From Zoogloeaceae bacterium (GTDB lineage: Bacteria; Pseudomonadota; Gammaproteobacteria; Burkholderiales; Rhodocyclaceae), in NCBI GenBank assembly GCA_024235675.1, contig JACKLZ010000004.1, forward strand, positions 181,501-245,500: DNA of 64,000 nt, read 5' to 3'. Positions 1-9,543 of the stretch are shown in pieces. The notes below the pieces were generated by a model, which had not been told where the DNA came from, did no database searches, and saw nothing but the letters and a program-made list of their open reading frames with translations. A program made the position numbers and the translations under genes. The number at the start of each line of letters is the position of its first letter. Positions within the stretch are counted from its first letter, which is position 1.

Positions 1-330
1 ATGTGCCGCAAGTGGGGCGGCGGGCCCTTGCTGGCGGTGGAATGCGGTACCGAGGTCAGGATTGCCGGCGAGGAAAACGTGTCGGTGTTCGATTCCTCGC
101 CCTGGGCGCAGCGCGGCTTCTGCAAGCACTGTGGCACGCATCTGTTCTATCGGCTGAAAGAGGCGCAGCACTATCACCTGCCGGTCGGACTGTTCGACGA
201 GGCGCCCGAATTCAGCTTCGATCAGCAGATTTTCATCGACGAGAAGCCGGCGTATTACCGCTTTGCGAACGACACCAGAAACATGACTGGCGCCGAGGTG
301 TTTGCGCTGTACGCGCCACCGCCGGACTGA
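1..330 (+). CDS. GFA/CENP-V family protein, 5'-truncated by the window edge
   Basis: This is the C-terminal 109 residues of a glutathione-dependent formaldehyde-activating (GFA) family protein, a small zinc-binding fold. The first residues, MCRKW, match the family's internal CxxCRKW zinc motif, and a second pair of cysteines sits in FCKHCGTHLFYR (about residues 40-51). Family members usually have 25-40 further N-terminal residues with a CxCG motif, so the methionine at base 1 is probably internal and the true start lies upstream of the window. The catalytic activity of most GFA-domain proteins is unproven, so only the fold is assigned. Confidence 0.8.
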   Translation: MCRKWGGGPLLAVECGTEVRIAGEENVSVFDSSPWAQRGFCKHCGTHLFYRLKEAQHYHLPVGLFDEAPEFSFDQQIFIDEKPAYYRFANDTRNMTGAEVFALYAPPPD

Positions 331-341
331 GCGCCGCCACT

Positions 342-370
342 GTGGCGAGTGCTGCTCGCCACGGGCGTTT
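342..370. terminator. Hairpin between convergent GFA gene and ggt
   Basis: An 8-bp perfect stem GTGGCGAG/CTCGCCAC (342-349 and 355-362) with a 5-nt loop lies in the 51-bp gap between two convergent genes, and a short TTTT follows on the plus strand. It is a plausible rho-independent terminator. Confidence 0.5.
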
Positions 371-381
371 TCTGTCGCTGT

Positions 382-2211
382 CTATTCCCCCATTACCACG
401 CCTTCGCGTCGCGGGTCGGCACCGCCGAGCAGGCGCATGGTGCTGCCGTCGCCTTGCACCCGAATGGCCTGCAGGCCGCTCGTCATGTCCATCTCCTTGA
501 TCTGATGACCCCGGGCCTTGAGCCCGTCGACGGTCGTCGCGTCGAAGCGCCCGGCTTCGAGCAGCACCGGCACCTTGCCGCCCACCGAGGCGAAGTTGGG
601 CAGGTCGATGGCCTGCTGCGGGGTGAGCCCCCGGTTGAGCGTGGCGTAGAGCGTTTTGGCGGTGTAGTGGATGATCAGCGCGCCGCCCGGGCTGCCGCCG
701 CTCATCACCAGTTTGCCGGTCGCCTTGTCGAACACCAGCGTGGGCGCCATCGACGAGCGCGGGCGTTTTCCGGGCTCGACCCGGTTGGCGATCGGGCTGC
801 CGTCGGCGGCTTTGGGCGCAAAGCTGAAGTCTGTCAGCTCGTTATTGAGCAGAAAGCCTTTGACCATCTGCCGCGCGCCAAACGCGTCTTCGATGGTGGT
901 GGTCATCGCCACCGCCTGGCCGTTGGCGTCGATGATGCTGATGTGGCTGGTGCCGTATTCGGGCTGATCCGGCATGGGGGCGTAGCTGGTTTTCATGGCG
1001 CCGGGCGTGCCGGCCGGGGCATCCGGCATCGCCATCTCGCCGATCAGACGGCTGCGGGCGGCAAGGTAGGCCGGATCGAGCAGGGACGCCCAATGGCCGC
1101 CGGGTGCGGCGACGAAATCGGGGTCGGCGAGATACTGCGCGCGGTCGGCGAAGGTCAGACGCGAGGCCTCGACATAGCGATGCAGCCAGTCGGCCGACGC
1201 CATGTCTGCTGGCGGCTCGGCGGCGCCGGCTTCGAGCGAGGTCGCGCCGGGTTCAGTCTTGCCCAGAATGCCCAGAATCTGCCCGACCGCAATGGCCCCC
1301 GAGCTTGGCGGCGGGAAGCCGCAGATGCGGTAGTCGGTGCCGCGGGCGCGGTGGTCGTGGCACATCGGGTCGCGGCGTTTGGGCGTGTAGTTGGCCAGGT
1401 CGGACAGTGCGAGCAATCCTGGGTTGGTCGGGTGGGACGTGACCTTGCTGACGATGGCGCGTGCGACTTCGCCGTCGAGCAGTCCGGTCGCGCCGCGTTG
1501 GGCGATCGTTCGCAGCACGGTGGCGAGTTCGGGGTTTTTCAGCACATGCCCGACCGGCCACGGTGTGCCGTCGGCATCAAAAAAGTAGGCGCGCGCTGCG
1601 GGGTCCTTGGCGATGAATTTATCCTTGCCCAGCATGGTGTTGAGTCGCGGGCTCACTTTGAAGCCCTGTTCGGCCAGCGCGATGGCCGGTTCGAACAAGG
1701 TGGCCCACGGCAGCTTGCCGTGCTTGGCGTGCGCCATTTCAAGCATGGCGACCGTGCCCGGCGCGCCCACCGAGCGGCCACCGACCTTGGCCTCGTCAAA
1801 CGGCATCGGCTTGCCGTCCTTGTCCAGAAACAGCGCCTCGGTGGCGGCGGCGGGGGCGGTCTCCCGGCCGTCGTATGCGGCCACCTCCTTGCCGTCGAAG
1901 TACATCAGGAAGGCGCCGCCGCCGATGCCCGACGACTGCGGCTCGACCAGCGCCAGCACCATCTGGACGGCAATGGCCGCATCGATGGCCGAGCCGCCCG
2001 CCTTGAGAATCTGAAAGCCGGCGTCGGTGGCCAGTGGGTTGGCGGCGGCCACCGCAAAGTGCTGATGTGTCCAGCCGGGTTTGGTGGTGTAGCCGGAGGC
2101 GCCTTCGGGCAACACCGGCACGGTGTAGGTGAAGGGCTTCGGACTTGCGCAGCCGGCCAGCAGACCGAGTGCGATGGCGCTAAGGAAAAGCGGCGCGGAG
2201 CGCATCTTCAT
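382..2211 (-). CDS. ggt: Gamma-glutamyltransferase (lipoprotein-type signal)
   Basis: Gamma-glutamyltranspeptidase of the Ntn-hydrolase superfamily, which cleaves the gamma-glutamyl bond of glutathione in the periplasm and matures by autoproteolysis into two subunits. The 609-residue protein begins MKMRSAPLFL and has a lipobox (LLAGC), so it is probably membrane-anchored. The small-subunit start is the threonine of EYGTSHISIID (about T421), and downstream GFLLNNELTDFS matches the family. The ATG at 2211 is chosen over an upstream in-frame one because GGGAG precedes it and the signal peptide starts there. The gene stands alone, convergent with the GFA gene and 85 bp downstream of fetB on the same strand. 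Confidence 0.93.
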   Translation of the reverse strand: MKMRSAPLFLSAIALGLLAGCASPKPFTYTVPVLPEGASGYTTKPGWTHQHFAVAAANPLATDAGFQILKAGGSAIDAAIAVQMVLALVEPQSSGIGGGAFLMYFDGKEVAAYDGRETAPAAATEALFLDKDGKPMPFDEAKVGGRSVGAPGTVAMLEMAHAKHGKLPWATLFEPAIALAEQGFKVSPRLNTMLGKDKFIAKDPAARAYFFDADGTPWPVGHVLKNPELATVLRTIAQRGATGLLDGEVARAIVSKVTSHPTNPGLLALSDLANYTPKRRDPMCHDHRARGTDYRICGFPPPSSGAIAVGQILGILGKTEPGATSLEAGAAEPPADMASADWLHRYVEASRLTFADRAQYLADPDFVAAPGGHWASLLDPAYLAARSRLIGEMAMPDAPAGTPGAMKTSYAPMPDQPEYGTSHISIIDANGQAVAMTTTIEDAFGARQMVKGFLLNNELTDFSFAPKAADGSPIANRVEPGKRPRSSMAPTLVFDKATGKLVMSGGSPGGALIIHYTAKTLYATLNRGLTPQQAIDLPNFASVGGKVPVLLEAGRFDATTVDGLKARGHQIKEMDMTSGLQAIRVQGDGSTMRLLGGADPRREGVVMGE

Positions 2212-2296
2212 GACAACTCCCGTGTGTGGGCGTGGCACCAATCTAGAGTGCTGCCGGGGTGAACTCAAGCTGCATTGCGGTAGCTGCTGCGAATAA

Positions 2297-3106
2297 TCAG
2301 TGGGCGTCTGAGCGGGCCGTGAGACGATCCAGCCGCAACCGTTCGCGCTCATCGAACAGTCGGCGGCTGGCAGCGAGAACGGCGGCCAGCGTGCCGAAGC
2401 CGGTGCCGACGGTGATCGTGAACATGATCAGGATCTGGTATTTGACCGCCAGCGTGGGGGGCGTGCCCGCCAGGATCTGGCCGGTCATCATGCCCGGCAG
2501 GCTGACAATGCCGGCGGCGGCCATGCCGTTGATGATCGGGATCATGCCGCTGCGCATGGCGTCGCGGCGCGCCTCGCCGATGGCCTCTTGCCAGCGGTGG
2601 CCGAGCATCAGGCGGTTTTCGATCAGCGCCCGCTGGCGCCACACCGCGTCGGTGAGCCGGTCGAGGCCGACGGCGATGCCGGTCATGGTGTTGCCCAGCA
2701 TCATGCCGAGCAGCGGAATCGCGTACTGCGGCGCATACCAGGGCTCGGGTCCGATGATGACGATCAGCGTGAGCACGGTGACGCTGAAGGCCGAGATGAA
2801 CATCGATAGCGTGCCGATGCCGAACGCCCAGCCGCCGGTGAGTCGGCGCTTTTGCCGGGCGGTGACTTCGCGGCCGGCCATCAGCAGCATCACCAGCGCC
2901 ATCAGCGCGACCCAGTGCAGGGCGGAGACCGCGAACAGCGCCTCGAGCACCAGGCCGATCAGGCTCAGCTGCACGACGGTGCGCACCGCTGCGATGAGCA
3001 TGGTCTTGCCGATGTCGAGGCGGGCGAGCTGGGTGCAAACGGCCAGCGCGAGCACAAGGCCGGCGGCCAGTGCGAGTTGCCACCACGCCAGATCGATCAG
3101 TTGCAT
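2297..3106 (-). CDS. fetB: FetB-type ABC iron exporter permease (UPF0014)
   Basis: Integral membrane permease of the FetAB (YbbLM) family, linked in E. coli to iron export and peroxide resistance. The 269-residue protein starts MQLIDLAWW and has several hydrophobic segments with the family's conserved features, for example YAIPLLGMMLGNTMTG and LPGMMTGQILAG near the C terminus. The start overlaps the end of the ATPase gene by 10 nt, indicating translational coupling. Longer upstream frames would run through the ATPase gene and are not credible. Confidence 0.88.
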   Translation of the reverse strand: MQLIDLAWWQLALAAGLVLALAVCTQLARLDIGKTMLIAAVRTVVQLSLIGLVLEALFAVSALHWVALMALVMLLMAGREVTARQKRRLTGGWAFGIGTLSMFISAFSVTVLTLIVIIGPEPWYAPQYAIPLLGMMLGNTMTGIAVGLDRLTDAVWRQRALIENRLMLGHRWQEAIGEARRDAMRSGMIPIINGMAAAGIVSLPGMMTGQILAGTPPTLAVKYQILIMFTITVGTGFGTLAAVLAASRRLFDERERLRLDRLTARSDAH

Positions 3107-3714
3107 GGCACGGCCGCCAGCGCCTTGCTGGCAATGCGCAGATGCGTGTCGGCCACCCGTTTGATTTGTGCCGGATCGTGTGCCACCCAAAGCACCGGCC
3201 AGCTGTGGCGCCGCGCCAGCCCGGTCAGCCAGGTCTCGACGATGGCGGTGGTGTCCGGGTCGAGGTTGGCGGTCGGTTCGTCCAGCAAGAGGGCGCGCGG
3301 CTGGTGCGCGATGGCGCGCAGCAGGGCGAGGCGTTGCTTTTCGCCGGATGACAGTCGGCCCACCTGCCAGCCCATCACCTCGGGGCCAAAGCCCAGCGCG
3401 TCGAGGTCGTCGGCTGCGCCGGCGGGGAAGTGCTCGCCCACCGTATCGGCCCACCACTGGCTGTCGGCGGGCACCATCATTACCGCCTGGCGCCACACAT
3501 GCCCCGGCGTGCTGCTCTGCTGCATCTGGTCCAGGCGGACCGTGCCCTCGTGCGGATCGAGGTCGGCCAGCGCGCGTAGTAACCGGCTCTTGCCCGAACC
3601 GGACGGGCCCGACAGCGCAAGAATCTGGCCTGGTGAAACCTCGAACGACACCGCGCTCAGATCGCCCACGCGAAGCCCCTGGGCGGTGAGTGCGGCGGCA
3701 GGATATGTCGGCAT
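3097..3714 (-). CDS. fetA: FetA-type ABC transporter ATPase
   Basis: ATP-binding subunit (205 aa) of the FetAB-like exporter. The Walker A motif GPSGSGKS is at residues 36-43, the signature is LSSGEKQR, and Walker B with the D-loop reads ALLLDEPTANLD, followed by the H-loop in VLWVAHD. It is first in a two-gene operon and overlaps fetB by 10 nt. A FetA/YbbL assignment rests mainly on the partner permease, because the ATPase alone could belong to several ABC families. Confidence 0.87.
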   Translation of the reverse strand: MPTYPAAALTAQGLRVGDLSAVSFEVSPGQILALSGPSGSGKSRLLRALADLDPHEGTVRLDQMQQSSTPGHVWRQAVMMVPADSQWWADTVGEHFPAGAADDLDALGFGPEVMGWQVGRLSSGEKQRLALLRAIAHQPRALLLDEPTANLDPDTTAIVETWLTGLARRHSWPVLWVAHDPAQIKRVADTHLRIASKALAAVPCN

Positions 3715-4176
3715 GGATTCGGCGAAAGTCGGTCAGAGGCTCATCATACTCGCCGTCGTAGCGACGGCTGTCACGGCGCCCGGTGATTGCGGCGGGGTGA
3801 CAAAAGACCGCGCTCCCGCTGCGTACTGTTCCTGACAGTCCTGCGCGTTCAGCCAATCGTCAGCCTCGGTGTTGATACGTGCTGTTCGGGGAAAGGGGCT
3901 GTCGCGTTTTGTGGGCATAAAATCAATATAAAACAAACACTTAATTGTTGTCTGTGACGGCTTTAAGCTGTTTGTCAGCGTGGTCCGGGTCACGCGTTTT
4001 CATACGCGTTTCCCGCAATCTCGTTTCCCCTAGCTTGCGGTTTTTTGCGGCCAAACGAGAATCTCGTTCGCTGCTGTTTCGTTCCCGATTTGATGAGTGG
4101 ACTGTGTTGCCGATCCGCCCGCGCCATCGCTGCCTGGCGAGCGTGCGTACGCAACGCGTTTGGAGGAAATGCCTAT
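3715..4176. other. Divergent intergenic region upstream of fetAB and the TRAP operon
   Basis: This 462-bp stretch is clearly more AT-rich than its flanks, especially 3920-4080, and should hold promoters for both directions. It contains ACGCGT repeated at 3992-3997 and 4004-4009, and a palindrome at 4054-4068. A 61-codon minus-strand frame (3919 down to 3733) exists but has no convincing ribosome binding site or recognisable features, so no gene is called. Confidence 0.5.
4054..4068. promoter_or_regulatory. Candidate operator upstream of the TRAP genes
   Basis: Perfect inverted repeat AACGAGA-A-TCTCGTT located about 110 bp before the TRAP small permease start. The compact 7-1-7 geometry suits a dimeric repressor such as a GntR- or IclR-type protein. 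No regulator gene is adjacent, so the binding protein is unknown. Confidence 0.35.
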
Positions 4177-4724
4177 ATGAAACACCTGTTGTTGCTGGCG
4201 CGTTGCATTGATGGACTGAATGCGCGCGTGGGCCGGCTGGCCATCTGGCTGGTGCTGGTCATGACCGTGATCAGCGCCGGTAACGCGCTGAGTCGCTACG
4301 GTTTCAACCTGAGCTCCAATGCGATGCTCGAAGTGCAGTGGTATCTCTTTTCGGCGGTGTTCCTGCTCTGTGCCGGCGCCACCTTGCTCAACAATGCGCA
4401 TGTGCGCATCGACCTCATCTCCAGCAAGGTGTCCGCGCGCACCCGCAACTGGGTGGATGTGGTCGGCATCATCTTCTTCCTCATTCCGGTGGCCGTGATG
4501 ATCGCGGTGATGTCGTGGCCGGAATTCGTTGTCTCCTTCATGCAGAACGAACAGTCGTCCAACGCCGGTGGCCTGGTGCGCTGGCCGGTGCGCCTGCTGA
4601 TTCCTGTCGGCTTCGGGCTGCTGGCGCTGCAGGCCCTGTCGGAGCTGGTCAAGCGGATCGCCTTTCTGACCGGCCACGGACCCGACCCGCTGGAAAAATC
4701 CCCGTCTGATCAAGGAGCGACGGC

Positions 4725-4728
<4 letters not shown>
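4177..4728 (+). CDS. TRAP transporter small permease (DctQ/TakQ type)
   Basis: Small membrane subunit (183 aa) of a tripartite ATP-independent periplasmic transporter. It has four hydrophobic segments and the typical LEVQWYLFSAVFLLCAG stretch, with HVRID shortly after. The start at 4177 follows GGAGGAAA, a near-ideal ribosome binding site; longer upstream frames lack one. It overlaps the large permease by ATGA. The sequence resembles the TakQ branch associated with 2-oxo-monocarboxylate uptake, which agrees with the TakP-like binding protein encoded at 27.0-28.1 kb; no binding protein gene is adjacent. Confidence 0.9.
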
Positions 4729-6236
<1,508 letters not shown>

Positions 6237-6239
6237 GCC

Positions 6240-6276
6240 CGACAAGGGGCACGAGGCGATCGTGTCCCTTGTCGTT
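6240..6276. terminator. Bidirectional terminator between TRAP operon and ABM gene
   Basis: A 15-bp stem with one mismatch (6240-6254 with 6260-6274, CGACAAGGG... pairing ...CCCTTGTCG) and a 5-nt loop lies between two convergent genes, followed by TTT on the plus strand. It ends immediately before the stop codon of the minus-strand gene. Confidence 0.7.
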
Positions 6277-6615
6277 TCAGGCCTGGCGTGAGTCGGCCGG
6301 CGCCTCGGCGCGGGCGTGCATGCCATAGTCGCGAATGACCGCCGCGACCCGCAGCCGGTAGTCGGCAAAGACCTGCTGCCGGCCAGCGACTTGCGCCGAC
6401 CGGTGCGCGTCGAGTGTGCGCCAGTGCTGTATGGCCGCCTCGTCGCGCCAGAAGGACAGTGACAGCAGCTTGCCGGGCTGGCTCAGGCTCTCGAAACGTT
6501 CGATCGAGATGAAGCCGTCGATGGCTTCAAGCGACGGACGAAGCGCTGCCGCGGTGTCGAGGTAGGTGTCCCGTTGGCCGGGTGCGGGGTCGACTTCAAA
6601 GATCACGGCAAGCAT
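6277..6615 (-). CDS. Antibiotic biosynthesis monooxygenase (ABM)-like protein
   Basis: A 112-residue dimeric alpha-beta barrel protein of the ABM superfamily. It starts MLAVIFEVDP and contains the common GFISIERFES, LLSLSFWRDE and W..L..H blocks (about residues 38-75). Homologues are cofactor-free monooxygenases acting on quinones or similar compounds, but many are uncharacterised. It follows the NIPSNAP-like gene after only 2 bp, so the two are co-transcribed, probably under the divergent ArsR regulator. Confidence 0.75.
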   Translation of the reverse strand: MLAVIFEVDPAPGQRDTYLDTAAALRPSLEAIDGFISIERFESLSQPGKLLSLSFWRDEAAIQHWRTLDAHRSAQVAGRQQVFADYRLRVAAVIRDYGMHARAEAPADSRQA

Positions 6616-6617
6616 GG

Positions 6618-6953
6618 TCAGGCCACCATCTGCGGCGCTTGGCAGAAAGTGCCGTCCACGGTGTCGACAAAGCTGCGTTCCTCACGGAGGATGAAACGCG
6701 TGTCCTGCGCGAAGGCGAAGTTTGCGCGGCCTTCGGCATCGTCCCGTAGCCGCGCACGGTAGCGCTCGTAGGCGGCCAGATTGTCGAAGCCGATCAACCC
6801 CCAGGCGATGTCGTTGCTGCCCTCATGCGGCAGAAAATAGCCGAGCAGATGCCCGCCGCAGCGGGGGATGATGCGGCCCCAGTTCTCCGCGTAGGTCTTG
6901 AAGGCCTCGCGCTGGAAGGGGTCGATCTGATAGCGGATGAAGCAGGTGATCAT
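6618..6953 (-). CDS. NIPSNAP family protein
   Basis: A 111-residue NIPSNAP-type protein, also a dimeric alpha-beta barrel. The N-terminal strand MITCFIRYQIDP, then FKTYAENWGRIIPRCGGHLLGYFLPHEG, is typical of the family. A GGAG ribosome binding site precedes the start at 6953. It is the first gene of a two-gene operon with the ABM-like protein and lies divergent to an ArsR regulator 76 bp away. No catalytic residues can be assigned; a role in detoxifying small reactive compounds is inference from the pairing. Confidence 0.75.
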   Translation of the reverse strand: MITCFIRYQIDPFQREAFKTYAENWGRIIPRCGGHLLGYFLPHEGSNDIAWGLIGFDNLAAYERYRARLRDDAEGRANFAFAQDTRFILREERSFVDTVDGTFCQAPQMVA

Positions 6954-7007
6954 GGTCGGGACTCCGGGGTGAAAGACGGAACCACGATAACGAATTGAAT
7001 CGAGCAG

Positions 7008-7031
7008 ATGGTTCGTCTACGATCGAACCAT
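7008..7031. promoter_or_regulatory. Palindromic operator covering the arsR-type gene start codon
   Basis: Perfect inverted repeat ATGGTTCG-N8-CGAACCAT. Its right arm ends inside the ATG of the regulator gene (7030-7032) and its left arm is about 55 bp from the divergent NIPSNAP start. The 8-8-8 spacing fits a dimeric winged-helix repressor. Autoregulation and control of both directions are inferred. Confidence 0.65.
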
Positions 7032-7713
7032 GAAAGACGGCCCCCACATCGCCCGCGTCGCCGCGCTGATCGGTGACAACGCCCGTGCCGATATCCTCAC
7101 CGCGCTGATGGCCGATCGCGCGCTGACCGCCACGGAACTTGCCGGCATCGCCGGTGTGACCAAACAGACCGTCAGCGCGCATCTGGCCAAACTGGTCGAC
7201 GCCGGTTTGATCGAAGTGGCCGCGCAAGGGCGGCATCGCTACTTTCGCCTCGCCGGCCGCGACGTGGCTCACTTGCTCGAATCACTCATGGGCGTGGCCT
7301 TTCGCACCGGTGCCGTGCGCCTGCGCTCCAGCCCGCGCGAGCCGGCATTGCGCAAAGCGCGCGTGTGCTATGACCACCTCGCCGGCGAGCTGGCGGTGGC
7401 GGCTTTCGATGCCATGCTGATGCGCGGTTGGTTTGCCGCCCGGCCGGGCGCCTTGAGTTTGACCGACACCGGCCGTGCTGGCTTCGGGACGCTGGGCGTG
7501 GATGTCGCCGGCTCAGGCCCGAGCCGTCGGCCGGCTTGCCGGATGTGTCTGGACTGGGGCGAGCGGCGGCACCACCTGGCCGGTGGCGTGGGTGCCGCCT
7601 TGCTGCGATGGATGCATGACGCTGGGTGGGCCCGTCGACAGAAAGACTCGCGGGTGGTGGTGTTCAGTGCCGAGGGCGAAAAAGCGTTTCGAGAGGTCTT
7701 TTTGCTGGACTGA
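7030..7713 (+). CDS. ArsR-family transcriptional regulator
   Basis: Regulator of 227 residues with an N-terminal winged helix-turn-helix (residues about 10-80; ADILTALMADRALTATELAGIAG, then TKQTVSAHLAKLVDAGLIEV). The C-terminal half is about 130 residues longer than a minimal ArsR protein and contains a CRMCLDWGERRHHLAGGVG segment that may form a ligand or metal pocket. No CxC metal motif is present in the helix-turn-helix. No ribosome binding site precedes the ATG, which lies inside a palindrome, so translation may be leaderless or start elsewhere. It probably controls the divergent NIPSNAP/ABM pair. Confidence 0.82.
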   Translation: MKDGPHIARVAALIGDNARADILTALMADRALTATELAGIAGVTKQTVSAHLAKLVDAGLIEVAAQGRHRYFRLAGRDVAHLLESLMGVAFRTGAVRLRSSPREPALRKARVCYDHLAGELAVAAFDAMLMRGWFAARPGALSLTDTGRAGFGTLGVDVAGSGPSRRPACRMCLDWGERRHHLAGGVGAALLRWMHDAGWARRQKDSRVVVFSAEGEKAFREVFLLD

Positions 7714-7956
7714 TCAGCGACGTCGGACAATGACCTCGATGATCCACCACACCACCCCGATGGCGGCGCCAAATGCACCGGCAATGGTGCCGAACATGGC
7801 GGTCAGCGCCAGGCCCGTGGGCGTGACGTCGGCCGCGCCGAATTGCGTGAACAGCCAGAGCGGCACCGCGGTGAGCGTGCCGAGGATGAGGCTGGTGAGC
7901 ACAATCTTGATGCCGGTGCGCACATCGCTGCGGTAGAAATCGGTAATCGGGTTCAC
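7714..7956 (-). CDS. Small two-helix membrane protein
   Basis: An 80-residue protein with two hydrophobic segments (IKIVLTSLILGTLTAVPLWLF and ALTAMFGTIAGAFGAAIGVV) ending VRRR. The GTG at 7956 is chosen because GGAAG lies 6 nt upstream and the longer frame adds only low-complexity basic sequence. It ends directly at the stop of the ArsR gene, convergently. I do not recognise a function. Confidence 0.6.
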   Translation of the reverse strand: MNPITDFYRSDVRTGIKIVLTSLILGTLTAVPLWLFTQFGAADVTPTGLALTAMFGTIAGAFGAAIGVVWWIIEVIVRRR

Positions 7957-8089
7957 GGCAAGCTTCCGGAAAAATCGTGGTGCCGACAATACCCGAGCGC
8001 GCGACACCGCGGATTGATCGAAGTCGAGAAACGGTGCCAGACCGTCCCGCGTTCGATCCGGTGCATTCGCCCACACTATCGATTTCGAC

Positions 8090-8121
8090 GTAGCCCGGAT
8101 GGAGCGAAGCGCAATCCGGGG
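8090..8121. repeat. REP-like intergenic hairpin (CCCGGAT type)
   Basis: The element reads GTAGCCCGGATGGAGCGAAG followed by CGCAATCCGGGG, with inverted arms CCCGGAT/ATCCGGG. Hairpins of this wording are scattered in intergenic DNA of many proteobacteria. Related, more degenerate copies occur at 57.83-57.92 kb in this window. Confidence 0.6.
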
Positions 8122-8185
8122 ACGGTGATTGATCAAGCAAGGGCGCCAGAGGCGGCCCCGCAGGTCTTTCCCGGGGCTGCGCCGA

Positions 8186-8524
8186 CTAGCCCCGCGTGCC
8201 TTTCACGAAGGCCAGCGCGGCCTGAAAGACCTCAACATCGAGTGCGTAATCTGCCGCGTCGGCGTGGTCGATTTGCACCCATTCTTTCGAGCTCGGCATG
8301 CCACCGGGCTGAAACGGGACGACATCGCCACGCGAGAACTGCAGCTCGATCGCCATGGCGGCCGATACGCGTATGCCGACGCCGTTGCCGCTGATGCAGG
8401 CGAACATCTTGTCGGACACAAGATAGGCGTCGAGGCCGCCAATTTTTTTGGCTTTGACGCCCGGCAGCTTGAGAAGAACGTCGTCGATTTGCTGCTTTCG
8501 GGTGTCGGGGATGCTGGTCGTCAA
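8186..8524 (-). CDS. TfoX/YjbR-like small protein
   Basis: A 112-residue soluble protein. The pattern KKIGGLDAYLVSDKMFACISGNGVG followed by IRV and a C-terminal helix suggests the TfoX N-terminal or MmcQ/YjbR-like fold, a small alpha-beta domain found in DNA-associated and uncharacterised proteins. The frame begins MTTSIPDTRKQQIDDVL. It has no operon partner. The family call is tentative and no biochemical role can be given. Confidence 0.55.
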   Translation of the reverse strand: MTTSIPDTRKQQIDDVLLKLPGVKAKKIGGLDAYLVSDKMFACISGNGVGIRVSAAMAIELQFSRGDVVPFQPGGMPSSKEWVQIDHADAADYALDVEVFQAALAFVKGTRG

Positions 8525-8943
8525 GGGAACTCCGTAGGGTGTCGCTGAAAAAGGTTGGAACAGATTCTGTGATACGCGAGAGCTGCCGTGACTGCAAGGA
8601 ATTCATGCAGAGGGCGGGTGCTGTTGCGCCGTATTGTGTGCGTCAGGCGGCGCGCTTCCGGTATCGACCCGTTGCAGCCGCCCAGCCTTCTCCGTAGCTG
8701 CCGTTCGTTCAGGTCCGCCTTAGACAGACTTTGTTTCTACGAAGCAGCTGTTGGCGGTCTCACCCTCCCGGCCAGAAGCCGTCGGCGGCAGATGGCTCCA
8801 TATAGCGGCCCTATCGACAATCCGGGTCTAGTCAACATAACTTGCCTGCCAGCCACCCTTTTGACATAATGCCGGACGCCTCAGCATGATCCTTCGAAAT
8901 GAAAAACGACTCGCGTGGCTAACTACTTGATTGGGAGACAAGA
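8525..8943. other. Intergenic region with no supported gene
   Basis: About 420 bp. A 93-codon plus-strand frame at 8588 is basic, Arg/Cys-rich and lacks a ribosome binding site, so it is not called. The 3' end is AT-richer and carries the promoter candidate listed separately. Confidence 0.5.
8861..8890 (+). promoter_or_regulatory. Candidate sigma70 promoter for the lipoprotein pair
   Basis: A consensus -35 TTGACA (8861-8866) is followed after 18 bp by CATGAT (8885-8890), a fair -10, about 50 bp before the lipoprotein start at 8944. Confidence 0.5.
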
Positions 8944-9507
8944 ATGAAGGGTTTCTCGCGCCTGATGGGCGTCGTGATGCTGACTGCAACATTGAGCGCC
9001 TGTTCGATGGTGGCCCCGAAATACAACACGAACTTTGACAACGTCGACAAACTGCGCAGTGCGAAACTTGAGCCGGTAACCGTAGGCGCGTTCGCCACAG
9101 GCGAAAAAGGTGACGACGTCAATCGGCTGACCATCCGCGGAAGTTCCTACAAGTCTCCCAACGGGTCGTACACAGCCTATCTGCAAGAAGCCGTTCGTCA
9201 GGAACTAGACGATGCGCGCCTGCTCGACCCAAAGTCGCAAGTCGAGTTGAGCGGCGTGCTGGTTCGCAACGAACTAGACGGTTCCGGAATCAGTACGGGG
9301 TTTGCCGAGATCGAGGCTCGTTTCGTAGTCAAGCGTGACGGCAAGATCCGCTTCGACAAGGTGAAAACGGCACGGCACGAGTGGGATTCCGCTTTCCTCG
9401 GTTCGATCGCGATTCCGCGTGCGCAGCAGAACTATCCGATTGTTGTACAGAAGCTGCTTGCCTCGCTGTATGTGGATCTGGAATTCCTCCAGGCCCTGAA
9501 GAAGTAA
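8944..9507 (+). CDS. Putative lipoprotein, first of a pair
   Basis: A 187-residue exported lipoprotein with a short basic N terminus, a hydrophobic segment and a lipobox LSAC (Cys about 20). GGGAGA sits 6 nt before the ATG. The mature part is mixed alpha/beta, with no cysteines and no motif I can name; the repeated short-strand pattern (VELSGVLVRNELD, ARFVVKRDGKIRFDKVK) recalls periplasmic envelope-assembly lipoproteins of the YajG type, but this is weak. It is followed 36 bp later by a second lipoprotein, so the two probably form an operon. Confidence 0.7.
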   Translation: MKGFSRLMGVVMLTATLSACSMVAPKYNTNFDNVDKLRSAKLEPVTVGAFATGEKGDDVNRLTIRGSSYKSPNGSYTAYLQEAVRQELDDARLLDPKSQVELSGVLVRNELDGSGISTGFAEIEARFVVKRDGKIRFDKVKTARHEWDSAFLGSIAIPRAQQNYPIVVQKLLASLYVDLEFLQALKK

Positions 9508-9543
9508 GCATCCTTGATCAATCTCCAAAACCGGAACCTAAAC

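Noticed and set aside
349..2262. 637-codon plus-strand open frame opposite ggt
   Set aside because: It lies exactly antisense to a well-supported ggt gene; composition is Arg/Gly/His-rich as expected of a GC-rich shadow frame.
3733..3993. 86-codon minus-strand frame in the fetA-TRAP gap
   Set aside because: The last 61 codons look mildly protein-like, but there is no ribosome binding site and no recognisable pattern.
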